From: Pandoraea bronchicola | GTDB taxonomy: Bacteria; Pseudomonadota; Gammaproteobacteria; Burkholderiales; Burkholderiaceae | Direction of reading: 5' to 3' | Assembly: GCF_902459805.1 (NCBI RefSeq) | Contig: NZ_CABPST010000015.1 | Span: 1-64,000 of the forward strand | Length of the DNA: 64,000 nucleotides | Shown: positions 24,743 to 34,014 of the stretch, in pieces | Numbering within the stretch: the first letter of the stretch is position 1 | Layout: the number at the start of each line of letters is the position of its first letter | Notes under the pieces: generated by a model | Told to the model about the DNA's origin: nothing | What the model saw: only the letters and a program-made list of their open reading frames with translations | Databases searched by the model: none | Program-made: the position numbers and the translations under genes

Positions 24743-25597
24743 ATGCAATCGCTTTGGATGTTGGTCTCTGCCTTCATGTTCACGTTGATGGGCGTGTTCA
24801 TCAAACTGGCGGCAAACGAGTACAACACCGGCGAAATCGTTCTCTATCGCAGCCTTATCGGCGTCATCGTACTGCTGGCGTTCGCTGGCGTGCGAGGGCA
24901 GACGATCCGCACCCGCCACTTTGGCTCCCACGTCAAACGCAGCACCGCCGGCGTCATCTCGCTCGGCCTCTGGTTCTATTCGCTCACGCAATTGCCGCTA
25001 TCCACGGCGATGACGCTCAATTACATGTCGCCGATCTGGATTTCGCTGCTCGTCATGGCCACGGCCGCGATGCGCGGCAGCCTGCGGACCGACTTCCGAC
25101 TGGTCGCGGCGATCTTTGCGGGCTTCATCGGCGTGGCCCTGCTTCTGCAGCCGACCATCGACAGTCAGGCATGGGGAGGCGGGGTGGCGGGTGTCATCTC
25201 GGGCGTGTTCTCCGCCGTGGCATACATGCAGGTGAAGGCGCTTGGCGCGGCAGGTGAGCCCGACTGGCGCATCGTCTTCTATTTCTCGCTCGGCGGCGTG
25301 CTGCTGGGTCTCGGCTGGGTTGCCGTCGAAGGCATGCATGCGCTGACCTGGCGTGGTACCGGGCTCATGCTCGGCATTGGTATTGCTGCGCTCATCGCGC
25401 AAACCGCTCTCACCCGGGCCTTCAGTCTGGGCAACACCCTCGTCACTGCGAATCTGCAATATTCCGGCGTAATCTTCGCTACACTGATCAGCATGCTTGT
25501 CTGGGGCGATTGGCCTGCGCTCGCCGGCTGGATCGGCATGCTGCTTATTGTGGCGAGCGGCATGACTGCACTGCGCCGACCGTCGGCTCCCGCCTGA
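24743..25597 (+). CDS. DMT-superfamily (EamA) transporter
   Basis: Encodes about 284 residues with ten predicted hydrophobic segments in two EamA repeats. The first begins MQSLWMLVSAFMFTLMGVF and the second AGVISGVFSAVAYMQVKAL; a conserved LYRSLIG follows the first pair. DMT proteins export metabolites or amino acids, but the substrate cannot be told from sequence. The ATG at 24743 is chosen because the first membrane helix begins there; an in-frame start at 24638 would add a polar tail. It lies 160 bases upstream of the sulfurtransferase gene, with no terminator between. Confidence 0.85.
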   Translation: MQSLWMLVSAFMFTLMGVFIKLAANEYNTGEIVLYRSLIGVIVLLAFAGVRGQTIRTRHFGSHVKRSTAGVISLGLWFYSLTQLPLSTAMTLNYMSPIWISLLVMATAAMRGSLRTDFRLVAAIFAGFIGVALLLQPTIDSQAWGGGVAGVISGVFSAVAYMQVKALGAAGEPDWRIVFYFSLGGVLLGLGWVAVEGMHALTWRGTGLMLGIGIAALIAQTALTRAFSLGNTLVTANLQYSGVIFATLISMLVWGDWPALAGWIGMLLIVASGMTALRRPSAPA

Positions 25598-25756
25598 TTG
25601 CCGCCTCCGGGCGTTACGCCACGGCGTCAAAGCGCTTTCGGTAACGCTCCCTGCCGCCGGCAGTACCCTCGCGGGGCTGCGCGCACCGCACCGCCCGGCA
25701 AGCAACTCGGTCAGTTCCCGCTGAACGATTCCCCCACGCCCGTCTGCGGAGACGTC

Positions 25757-26641
25757 ATGATTCACACGCACTTCACCACGCTCATCAGTCCGCAAAATCT
25801 CGACGCGCTGATGCAAACCGCCGCCGGTGGCGGCGCCCCGGTCGTCATCTTCGATTGCCGGTTCGACCTCGCCAATCCGGCCGCAGGCGAAGCCGCCTAT
25901 GTCGACGGCCACATCTTCGGCGCGTTCTACGCCCACCTCGAGCGCGATCTGTCCGGGAAGCCGACCGGCAAGAACGGCCGCCATCCGCTACCGGATCGCG
26001 ACGCGCTCGCGCGCCACCTTGCCGACTGCGGGTTGTCGAAGGGGCAGCAGGCCGTCGCTTATGATGCGCAAGGCGGCATGTACGCCGCCCGTCTGTGGTG
26101 GCTGCTTCGCTGGCTCGGCCACGAGTCCGTTGCGGTGCTCGACGGCGGCTTGCAGGCTTGGGAAGCCGCGGGCTTCAAGCTCGATGCCGCGCCGCCCGAA
26201 ACGCCCCCGGCAGGCGACTTAAGCCCGGGGGAGCCGCTCGCGACCACCGCCGACGCGGCAGCCATCGAACGCAATCTGACTTCGCATGAGCGCCTGGTCA
26301 TCGATGCCCGCGCACCGGATCGCTATCGTGGCGAGAACGAAACCATCGACCCGATCGGCGGCCACATTCCCGGCGCAGTGAATCGCTTCTTCAAAGACAA
26401 CCTCGGCCCTGACGGCCGCTTCAAGCCCGCCGCCACGCTGCGCGAAGCATTTACGCAGGTCATTGGCAAGGATCGCCAGCCGGAGCGCGTCATTTCGCAA
26501 TGCGGTTCGGGCGTGACGGCTTGCCACAACCTGCTCGCGATGGAGGTCGCCGGACTTCATGGCGCCAGCCTCTATCCGGGGTCATGGAGCGAATGGTGCG
26601 CCGACAAACGTCGTCCGGTCGCTACCGGAGGACAACCGTAA
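25757..26641 (+). CDS. Thiosulfate/3-mercaptopyruvate sulfurtransferase (two rhodanese domains)
   Basis: Encodes about 294 residues. The first, inactive rhodanese domain has VIFDCRFDL, DGHIFGA and YDAQGGMYAARLWWLL. The second has LVIDARAPDRYRGE and the active loop QCGSGVTACHN, with Cys as the sulfur acceptor. The CGSGVTA loop is typical of SseA-type 3-mercaptopyruvate sulfurtransferases, while rhodaneses usually have CRKGVT. It moves sulfane sulfur to cyanide or thiols. GGAGA precedes the ATG. A strong terminator follows. Confidence 0.88.
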   Translation: MIHTHFTTLISPQNLDALMQTAAGGGAPVVIFDCRFDLANPAAGEAAYVDGHIFGAFYAHLERDLSGKPTGKNGRHPLPDRDALARHLADCGLSKGQQAVAYDAQGGMYAARLWWLLRWLGHESVAVLDGGLQAWEAAGFKLDAAPPETPPAGDLSPGEPLATTADAAAIERNLTSHERLVIDARAPDRYRGENETIDPIGGHIPGAVNRFFKDNLGPDGRFKPAATLREAFTQVIGKDRQPERVISQCGSGVTACHNLLAMEVAGLHGASLYPGSWSEWCADKRRPVATGGQP

Positions 26642-26678
26642 GTCACGCAGCGTCTACCCGCCTGACACGACGGCAATG

Positions 26679-26712
26679 AAAAAGGGCGCCCCTCCGGGCG
26701 CCCTTCTTTCTT
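26679..26712 (+). terminator. Terminator after the sulfurtransferase gene
   Basis: GGGCGCCC-ctcc-GGGCGCCC with a run of A before and TTCTTTCTT after. Its A-rich flank also allows weak function for the convergent ZIP gene. Confidence 0.85.
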
Positions 26713-26768
26713 CTGGCCCGACGTCGACCGCCGGGCCCCGCCTACCCGTCAGTGGGGCGACTTGTCGC

Positions 26769-27563
26769 TCACCGCGACGCCGCTACCGTCGACATCGCAA
26801 GGGCACTGCCGCCATCCTTATGATCGTGACCGTGATCATGATCGCGACCGTTGAGCCACACCACGAGCGTCAGCCCAACCGCGATCAGCAGGATCTGCGG
26901 CAGTGCGTCGCGCGGTGATGTCCGGCGCTGCATTTGCGGCATCAGGTCCGACACGGCGATGTAGATGAAGCTGCTCGCCGCCAGCGCCAGCAGATAAGGA
27001 ATCAGGCTCTGCAAACGGTCGAGCATGAAGTACCCCAGCACCCCGCCAGCCAGCGCCGTGAGGCTCGACGCCAACGTCAGCACCAACGCTTTGCGGCGTT
27101 TGAAGCCCGCGTTGAGCAACACCATGAAATCGCCGAGTTTGTGTGCAACCTCGTGAACGGTGATCGACACCGTTGCCGCCACGCCGAGGCTAGGATCGGT
27201 AAGAAACGCAGCGGCAATCACAACGCCATCCGCAAAATTGTGAATCGCGCTGCCGACCAGAATCATCCAGCCGCCCTTGCCCGCCTCATGCGCATCGTGC
27301 CCATGTTCGTGATGATGCCCATCGCCCTCGTGATGGTGACTGTGGCGCAGCAGCGCGAGCTTCTCAAGCAGGAAGAACCCAAGCAGCCCACCCAAAAGCC
27401 AGCGCGTGATCACATGCGCATCGACGTGCGTCTCCAGACTCTCAGGCAACAGATGCAACAGCGCCGTGCCGAGCAGCACGCCGGCCGAGAAGCTCACCAT
27501 CTTGTCGATGAGCCTCGAGAGCAGGCCGAGCGACAGCGACGCCGCCCCGGCAAGGCTCAGCAC
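26769..27563 (-). CDS. ZIP-family divalent metal transporter
   Basis: Encodes at least 264 residues with about eight hydrophobic segments. A His-rich cytoplasmic loop (HSHHHEGDGHHHEHGH) follows the third segment. The metal-binding helices read HNFADGVVIAAAF and HEVAHKLGDF, the ZIP signature. A second His/Asp cluster lies near the C-terminus. ZIP proteins import Zn, Fe or Mn. The GTG at 27563 is the only standard start, yet the frame continues upstream with a good first helix (LFIVIATLASG) and GGGAG before an ATC near 27611, so the true start is uncertain. Confidence 0.88.
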   Translation of the reverse strand: MLSLAGAASLSLGLLSRLIDKMVSFSAGVLLGTALLHLLPESLETHVDAHVITRWLLGGLLGFFLLEKLALLRHSHHHEGDGHHHEHGHDAHEAGKGGWMILVGSAIHNFADGVVIAAAFLTDPSLGVAATVSITVHEVAHKLGDFMVLLNAGFKRRKALVLTLASSLTALAGGVLGYFMLDRLQSLIPYLLALAASSFIYIAVSDLMPQMQRRTSPRDALPQILLIAVGLTLVVWLNGRDHDHGHDHKDGGSALAMSTVAASR

Positions 27564-27756
27564 GCCGGAAGCCAGCGTGGCGATAACGATGAATAGAAAG
27601 ACGGTGTCGATGGCGATTCTCCCGCAGGCAAGCCGGCGATTTAACCAGCTTTTGACGTTACAGGCAAACCGCCGGCCTGCGGAGCAAAACGACTTCCACT
27701 GTGGATGCGCCCGATTGCCTCAATAGACTCGACGGCGCCCCCGAGGCATCAGCATC

Positions 27757-28632
27757 TCAAGCTACGCCGTGCTTGCGGAACCAGTCCAGCGCCAGTGTCC
27801 AGCCTTCCTTCGCGTCGGCCTCGACATAGCTCGACCGGTAATCCGCAAAGAAGGCATGCCCCGAGTTCGGGAACACCTTCACCTCTGACCCCTTCGACGC
27901 CGCATTGCCCTTGGCCAGGGCTTCGCGCGCCTGCTCGACGTTCGCGACTGGAATGCCCGCATCTTTGCCGCCGTACAGACCTAGCAGCGGCCCGTGCAGC
28001 TTGCCCGCGATATCGATCGGATTTTCGGGGAAATTGGCGTTCTTGTCGCCGACGATGCGTCCGTACCAGGCCACTGCCGCCTTCACGTTCGGGTTGTACG
28101 CATCGTAAAGCCACGCCACGCGCCCACCCCAGCAGAAGCCGGTAATCCCCAGGCGCTTCTCGTCACCGCCATTGGCCACTGCCCATTTGACCGCTGCGTC
28201 GATGTCGCTCAGTACCTGTTTGTCGGGTGTCTTTGAGACGATCTGCGACTGAATCTCGGCAATCGTCCCCAGCGATTGCGGATCGCCCGCGCGCGCGAAT
28301 AGTTCGGGCGCCAGCGCCAGATAGCCGAGCTTGGCGAAGCGACGGCAGATATCGGCAATATGCTGATGCACACCGAAGATTTCCGAAACCACGATCACCG
28401 TCGGCAAATGCGTCTTGCCAGCGGGCTTCGCGTAATAAACCGGCATCTTGATGCCCGGAACGTCGAGCATGACTTCGCCCGCGTCGAGTCCCTGTGTATC
28501 GGTGGTGATGGTTTCGGCAGCCACCGGCAGCACGGCCAGCGCGAACGCCGACCCCACGGCGGTCTTCAGAAAATCGCGGCGATTGCGCGGGGCCACTTCG
28601 GGCACAAGACTATCCAGATCCGCTTGCGACAT
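27757..28632 (-). CDS. Dienelactone hydrolase-family protein with Tat signal
   Basis: Encodes about 291 residues. The N-terminus has a twin-arginine motif RRDFLKTA followed by a hydrophobic stretch, so export folded to the periplasm is likely. The alpha/beta-hydrolase core shows EIFGVHQHI (oxyanion side), GFCWGG with the nucleophile Cys, a Gly-Gly-Lys-Asp segment and a late GHAFF with the catalytic His. The family includes carboxymethylenebutenolidases that open dienelactones; the natural substrate is not known. ATG at 28632 is used because the Tat motif follows closely. Confidence 0.85.
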   Translation of the reverse strand: MSQADLDSLVPEVAPRNRRDFLKTAVGSAFALAVLPVAAETITTDTQGLDAGEVMLDVPGIKMPVYYAKPAGKTHLPTVIVVSEIFGVHQHIADICRRFAKLGYLALAPELFARAGDPQSLGTIAEIQSQIVSKTPDKQVLSDIDAAVKWAVANGGDEKRLGITGFCWGGRVAWLYDAYNPNVKAAVAWYGRIVGDKNANFPENPIDIAGKLHGPLLGLYGGKDAGIPVANVEQAREALAKGNAASKGSEVKVFPNSGHAFFADYRSSYVEADAKEGWTLALDWFRKHGVA

Positions 28633-28864
28633 GTCGCACTCCAGAGAAAAGCGTCGGTAGAAGAATTGCCTGGGAGACTGCCAACGGAAGAGGCGGGGGA
28701 GTTGTCCGCCCAAGGTTGGACGTTCGGATATTACTAGAGAGGAGAGCCACTTGCACTCGGACACCGGCGCGCTGACAGTCGGATCATTCCGAAACCACGC
28801 GCACCCGGCGAAGGCCGGCCATGGGCGGCAGGGGGCAGCACACTCGCGCCCCCTGCGGCAAGCA
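28633..28864. other. Intergenic region between ndh and dienelactone hydrolase genes
   Basis: No gene is apparent. A perfect hairpin CAGGGGGC/GCCCCCTG (28829-28836 and 28848-28855) lies just beyond the ndh stop. It lacks a T-run, so it could stabilise the mRNA end or act as a weak terminator. Confidence 0.4.
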
Positions 28865-30241
28865 TCAATGCAGCTTCACGCGCGGCACAGTGGAGCGCCG
28901 CAGACGATTGGCGACGGTATCGAGCATCATGCGCCAGACACCGTGCAGTGCCGCCACGTGCATGCGATAAAGCGACGTGTACATCACCCGCGCGAAGAGC
29001 CCTTCGATGAACATGCTGCCGCCGATCAACCCGCCCATCAGATTACCCACTGCGCTGAACTTGCCCAACGAGACGAGCGAACCGAAATCACGATAGGTGA
29101 ATGCCGGAAGACTTTGCCCTTTGAGCCGGGCATCGATCGCCTTGACCAGAAAACTCGCCTGTTGATGTGCGGCTTGCGCACGCGGCGGCACGAAGCCGTG
29201 CTCTGGCCATTCGCAGCTCGCGCAGTCGCCGAAGGCGAAGATGTCCGGGTCGGTCTTGCTTTGCAGCGTCGGCAACACTTCGATCTGATTCAAGCGATTG
29301 ACGGCGAGCCCCAGCGTGCCGAGCACCGCCGGTGCCGTGATTCCGGCCGACCAGACCGTAATGTCCGCCGGCAGCACCTTCCCGCCGGTGGTCGTCACCT
29401 CGTTCTTGCGCACCTCGGCGACCGAATCGCCGCACAAGATGTCGACGTCGAGCTTGCCGAGCAAGCCGGCAACGGCGCCCGAGACACGCTCGGGCAGTGC
29501 CTTGAGAATACGCGGGCTCGACTCGATGATGGTGATACCGACGTCCTTGCGCGGGTCGAGCTTCAGGCCGTAGGAGCGGAGGACTTCCGCCGTATTGCGC
29601 AGTTCCGCCGAAAGCTCCACACCCGTGGCCCCTGCCCCGACGATGACGAGGTTCACTTTGCGACGCCCCGGCGCCGACAACAGCGCGGCCCGCTGTCCGC
29701 CGTCTCCCCCGTCTTGGGCGGCAGCCTGCGGCACCGGCGCTTCGGCCTCATTCTGTGCGCGCACACAGGCCGCCATCAGGCGACGCCGGAAGCGCTCGGC
29801 CTGCTCGACCGTGTCCAGCGCGATGGTATTTTCCTGCGCCCCGGGCACACCGAAGAAATTGGTGGTGCTGCCCATGGCAAGAACAAGTGTGTCGTACGGC
29901 AAAGTACGCTCGGGCAACAGATCGCCCTCGCCTTCGTCAGCCGCCGCAGGCACCGCAGCCAGCCGGATCGTCTTGGCGGCACGATCGAGCCCGATCATCT
30001 CGCCCGCGGCGAACTCGAAGTGATGCCAGTTGGCCTGCGCAACGTAAGAGAGCTGATGTGTGGCGGTGTCCATGACACCGGCTGCGACCTCATGCAGCAA
30101 CGGTTTCCAGATGTGCGACATCGAACGGTCGACCAGCGTAATTTGAACGTCCTTGCCACGCCCATACTTGTCGCCCAACCGGGTGACAAGCTCCAGACCG
30201 CCGGCGCCGCCGCCGACCACAACGATGCGATGCACACTCAC
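28865..30241 (-). CDS. ndh: Type II NADH dehydrogenase (Ndh-like)
   Basis: Encodes about 458 residues. Two dinucleotide-binding folds are seen: RIVVVGGGAGGLELVTRLG (FAD) at the start and LVIVGAGATGVELSAEL (NADH) near residue 200. FAFGDCASC is the second FAD motif. A C-terminal basic/amphipathic segment would bind the membrane. A roughly 30-residue Ala/Gln/Gly-rich insert near 165 is unusual. It transfers electrons from NADH to quinone without pumping protons. GTG at 30241 is chosen because GGGGAG is 5 bases upstream; earlier codons lack one. Confidence 0.88.
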   Translation of the reverse strand: MSVHRIVVVGGGAGGLELVTRLGDKYGRGKDVQITLVDRSMSHIWKPLLHEVAAGVMDTATHQLSYVAQANWHHFEFAAGEMIGLDRAAKTIRLAAVPAAADEGEGDLLPERTLPYDTLVLAMGSTTNFFGVPGAQENTIALDTVEQAERFRRRLMAACVRAQNEAEAPVPQAAAQDGGDGGQRAALLSAPGRRKVNLVIVGAGATGVELSAELRNTAEVLRSYGLKLDPRKDVGITIIESSPRILKALPERVSGAVAGLLGKLDVDILCGDSVAEVRKNEVTTTGGKVLPADITVWSAGITAPAVLGTLGLAVNRLNQIEVLPTLQSKTDPDIFAFGDCASCEWPEHGFVPPRAQAAHQQASFLVKAIDARLKGQSLPAFTYRDFGSLVSLGKFSAVGNLMGGLIGGSMFIEGLFARVMYTSLYRMHVAALHGVWRMMLDTVANRLRRSTVPRVKLH

Positions 30242-30444
30242 GATAACTCCCCGTGCTTGGAAAACCGTCCGGCCGGTCGGCAACTGCCAGCCCGGCGATA
30301 GCGATTACCTTACCGCAGAGTGCGGACTTCGGGTATGCCCGCATCCCTATTCCCGCTATTGCGTCATCGCGATCGTCGCAGCGGCAAAGGCGTGCTGCGA
30401 CCTGAGCCGCACGCGCACTTTAGGCGGCAGCCCAGCCCACAGCC

Positions 30445-33183
30445 TCAGTGCGCCTGTTCCCAATTCTCGCCAACACCGACTTCAGCGACGAGCGGCACAC
30501 GCAGCTTCGCCACGCCGCACATCAATTCCGGCAGACGCTTGCGAACCTCCGCCAGTTCGTGATCGGGCACTTCCAGCACCAGTTCATCGTGCACCTGCAT
30601 GATCTGACGCGTCTGCAGACCACTGTCGTCCAGCCAGCGCTGCACGGCGATCATGGAGAGCTTGATCAGATCGGCGGCCGTACCCTGCATCGGTGCGTTG
30701 ATGGCAGCCCGCTCGGCGGCCTGACGACGCGGTCCGTTGCCGCCGTTAATGTCCGGCAGCCACAGCCGGCGGCCGAACACCGTCTCGACAAAGCCGCGCG
30801 CCTTCGCGCTCTTGCGTGTCTCGTCCATGTAACGCGCCACGCCGGGGTAGCGCATGAAGTAGCGGTCGATGTACTGCTTGGCGGCATCGCGCTCGATCCC
30901 GAGGTTCGCCGCCAGCCCGAACGCACTCATGCCATAGATCAGACCGAAGTTGATGACCTTCGCATAGCGGCGCTGCTCCGAAGAGACTTCGAGCGGCGTG
31001 ACGGCAAAGATTTCCGCGGCCGTCGCACGGTGGATGTCCTCACCGTTGGCGAACGCACGCAGCAGACTTTCGTCGCCCGAGATATGCGCCATGATGCGCA
31101 GCTCGATCTGCGAATAGTCGGCCGATACGAGTTGGCTGCCCGGCGGAGCGATGAACGCTTCTCGAATGCGCCGTCCCTCAGCCGTGCGCACCGGGATGTT
31201 CTGCAAATTCGGATCGTTCGAAGCCAGACGTCCGGTGATCGCCACCGCCTGCGCGTAGTTCGTGTGCACCCGCCCCGTCGACGGATTGACCATCTTCGGC
31301 AGCTTGTCGGTGTAGGTCGACTTGAGCTTGGCAAGGCCACGGTAATCGAGCAACACCTTCGGCAACGGATAGTCTTCGGCCAGCTTCTGGAGCACTTCCT
31401 CGTCAGTCGACGGCGCGCCGCTTGCCGTCTTCTTGACGACCGGCAGTTGCAGTTGCGTGAAGAAGATGTCGCCGATCTGCTTGGGAGAATTCAAATTGAA
31501 TTGCTGCCCGGCCAACGCGTAGGCCTCGGTTTCAAGCGTGACCAGCTTGCGGCCGATTTCGTCGCTTTGCGCTGCGAGGCGGGCGGTGTCGACGAGCACG
31601 CCATTGCGCTCCATACGCTGGAGCACGCGTGCGGTCGGCATTTCAATGCTGGCGTAGACGAATTCCAGCGTGGCCTCACGCGCCACATCGGGATAAAGCG
31701 TGCGGTGCAGACGTAACGTGATGTCGGCATCCTCCGCGGCGTATGCCGTGGCCTGTTCGATACCGACTTCGTCGAAGCCGATCTGCTTGGCGCCCTTGCC
31801 GCACACGTCTTCATACTTGATCGTCGTCACGCCGAGGTGGCGCGAAGCCAGACTGTCCATGTCATGGCTGCGATGCGATTCCACCACGTATGACTGGAGC
31901 AGCGTGTCATGGGCGATGCCACCCAGCACGATGCCGTAGTTCTCGAGCACATGTGAGTCGTACTTGAGGTTCTGACCGACCTTCTTGTGATCCGGGCTCT
32001 CGAGCCAATGCTTCAGACGCGCGAGAACTTCGTCGCGCGGCAATTGTTCAACCTCGCCCGGTGCACGGTGCGCCACCGGGATATAAGCAGCACGCCCGGG
32101 CTCGCACGAGAACGACAAACCCACGAGTTGCGCCTGCATCGCGTCGAGCGACGTCGTCTCGGTATCGAAGGCCGTCAGTTCGGCGGCTTCGATGATCTTC
32201 AGCCACGCATCGAACTGCGCCCACGTCAGCACCGCCTCGTACTGACGCTCGATCGAGTCCGCCACCGGCGCTGGCGCTGGCTCACCGGCCTGCGCAGCAA
32301 CGGCTGACTCCGCTTCGCGCAGCAGCGTCTTGAACCCGTGACGTGCGAAGAAATCGCGCAGCGTTTCGGTGTCTTCGGGTTGCGTCTGCAAGCTGGCTTC
32401 GATGGACGTGACCTGCGGCGACAAATCGCAATCGAGCGCAACGGTCACGAGCTTGCGCCCCATCGGCAGCCAGTCGAGGGCGCGGCGCAAATTCTCGCCC
32501 ACCGCCCCTTTCACTTCCGCCGCGTTCGCAACGAGATTGTCGAGATCGCCGTATTGCGTGAGCCACTTGACGGCCGTCTTCGGTCCGCACTTGTCCACCC
32601 CCGGCACGTTGTCGACCGTATCGCCGACGAGCGTGAGGTAATCGACGATGCGCTCGGGCGGCACACCGAACTTCGCGGTGACGGCATCGGCATCGAGCGT
32701 CTCGTTGGTCATCGTGTTCACGAGCGTCACGCGATCGTTCACGAGTTGCGCCAAGTCCTTGTCGCCGGTGGAGACAACGACGCGCATGCCGTGTGCGGCC
32801 GCCTGTTTCGCCAACGTGCCGATGACGTCATCCGCTTCCACGCCGTCGATCATCAACAGCGGCCAGCCCATGGCACGCACGGCTTCATGAATCGGCTCGA
32901 TCTGCGCACGCAGATCCTCAGGCATCGACGGACGATTCGCCTTGTATTCGGGGTACCAATCGTCTCGGAACGTCTTGCCCTTGGCGTCGAAAACGCAAGC
33001 GCTATACTCTGCATGCACGTCTTTACGCATGCGGCGCAGCATATTGACGATGCCGTGCAGCGCCCCCGTGGGTTCGCCGTTGGGGCCGCGCAAATCCGGC
33101 AGGGCGTGATAGGCTCGATACAGATAACTCGAACCATCGACCAATAAGAGCGTCTTACCTTCCAGACTTTGCTGTTCCGACAT
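30445..33183 (-). CDS. polA: DNA polymerase I
   Basis: Encodes about 912 residues with all three domains. The N-terminal 5'-3' nuclease has LLLVDGSSYLYRAYHALP and GVEADDVIG. The proofreading domain is intact (FDTETTS near residue 330, KYDSH, YAAEDADITLRL). The polymerase shows SADYSQIELRIMAHIS and QVHDELVLEVPD with the catalytic Asp residues. It fills gaps and removes RNA primers. The start at 33183 is the family start and directly abuts the divergent LOG gene start; a much longer in-frame extension over that gene is rejected. Confidence 0.97.
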   Translation of the reverse strand: MSEQQSLEGKTLLLVDGSSYLYRAYHALPDLRGPNGEPTGALHGIVNMLRRMRKDVHAEYSACVFDAKGKTFRDDWYPEYKANRPSMPEDLRAQIEPIHEAVRAMGWPLLMIDGVEADDVIGTLAKQAAAHGMRVVVSTGDKDLAQLVNDRVTLVNTMTNETLDADAVTAKFGVPPERIVDYLTLVGDTVDNVPGVDKCGPKTAVKWLTQYGDLDNLVANAAEVKGAVGENLRRALDWLPMGRKLVTVALDCDLSPQVTSIEASLQTQPEDTETLRDFFARHGFKTLLREAESAVAAQAGEPAPAPVADSIERQYEAVLTWAQFDAWLKIIEAAELTAFDTETTSLDAMQAQLVGLSFSCEPGRAAYIPVAHRAPGEVEQLPRDEVLARLKHWLESPDHKKVGQNLKYDSHVLENYGIVLGGIAHDTLLQSYVVESHRSHDMDSLASRHLGVTTIKYEDVCGKGAKQIGFDEVGIEQATAYAAEDADITLRLHRTLYPDVAREATLEFVYASIEMPTARVLQRMERNGVLVDTARLAAQSDEIGRKLVTLETEAYALAGQQFNLNSPKQIGDIFFTQLQLPVVKKTASGAPSTDEEVLQKLAEDYPLPKVLLDYRGLAKLKSTYTDKLPKMVNPSTGRVHTNYAQAVAITGRLASNDPNLQNIPVRTAEGRRIREAFIAPPGSQLVSADYSQIELRIMAHISGDESLLRAFANGEDIHRATAAEIFAVTPLEVSSEQRRYAKVINFGLIYGMSAFGLAANLGIERDAAKQYIDRYFMRYPGVARYMDETRKSAKARGFVETVFGRRLWLPDINGGNGPRRQAAERAAINAPMQGTAADLIKLSMIAVQRWLDDSGLQTRQIMQVHDELVLEVPDHELAEVRKRLPELMCGVAKLRVPLVAEVGVGENWEQAH

Positions 33184-33918
33184 ATGACCAAGAGAAGAAA
33201 AGAGATACCGAGTCTGCGCATGCTGGCAGACCATGAACGCGCCACCGCAAAAAAGGCGCGCGCATCGTGGCAGATGTTCACGATTATGGCAGAGTTCATC
33301 GAGGCGACCGAGTACCTGTCCGAGATCCGGCCGGCCGTGAGCATCTATGGCAGCGCGCGCATCAAGCCGAAATCGCCGTTCTACAAACTGACGATGACCA
33401 TCGCACGCAAATTCTCCGACAACGGGTTTGCGGTGATCTCCGGGGGCGGCCCCGGCATCATGGAAGCGGCCAACAAGGGCGCGCACGGCGGTGCCTCGCC
33501 GACCGTCGGTCTGAACATCGAATTGCCCCACGAACAGAAGGGCAACCAGTACCAGGACATCTCACTGCGCTTCCGTCACTTCTTCACCCGCAAGGTGACG
33601 TTCGTGAAGAACTCGGATGCCTTCGTGATCATGCCAGGCGGCTTCGGCACGCTTGATGAATTGTCGGAAGTTCTCACCCTCATCCAGACGCAGAAGTCGC
33701 GTCAAGTGCCCGTCATTCTCGTCGGCACGGAGTTCTGGAAGGGCTTGCTCGATTGGGTACGCACGACCATGTTGCCGATGGGACTTATCGGCGAGAAGGA
33801 TCTCGATCTGGTGCAGGTCATCGACGACCCCGACGAAATTCTCAAGGCCGTGTTTGCCTTCTACGAAGGCCGTATCGAGCCCGAGACGGAATCCAGCGAG
33901 AAAATGTTCTACCTGTAA
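33184..33918 (+). CDS. LOG-family (TIGR00730) protein
   Basis: Encodes about 244 residues. The Rossmann-like LOG signature is present as SGGGPGIMEAANKGA and MPGGFGTLDELSE. Plant and many bacterial LOG proteins release cytokinin bases or ribose-5-phosphate from nucleoside monophosphates, but the role in this family branch is not established. The ATG at 33184 follows the polA ATG on the other strand with no gap (CATATG). There is no obvious ribosome binding site, so a later ATG at 33220 is possible. A strong terminator follows. Confidence 0.88.
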   Translation: MTKRRKEIPSLRMLADHERATAKKARASWQMFTIMAEFIEATEYLSEIRPAVSIYGSARIKPKSPFYKLTMTIARKFSDNGFAVISGGGPGIMEAANKGAHGGASPTVGLNIELPHEQKGNQYQDISLRFRHFFTRKVTFVKNSDAFVIMPGGFGTLDELSEVLTLIQTQKSRQVPVILVGTEFWKGLLDWVRTTMLPMGLIGEKDLDLVQVIDDPDEILKAVFAFYEGRIEPETESSEKMFYL

Positions 33919-33937
33919 TCGCTGTTCTCGTCGCCCA

Positions 33938-33978
33938 TAAAAAACCGGCGCCGCGTGTTATCGCGGGCGCCGTTTTTT
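33938..33978 (+). terminator. Terminator after the LOG-family gene
   Basis: CGGCGCCGCG pairs with CGCGGGCGCCG (one bulge) around a TGTTAT loop, preceded by six A and followed by seven T; bidirectional use with the convergent YeeE gene is possible. Confidence 0.85.
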
Positions 33979-34014
33979 TGGGCAGACGTCAGATCTGCCC
34001 GAGCATGGCATCGA

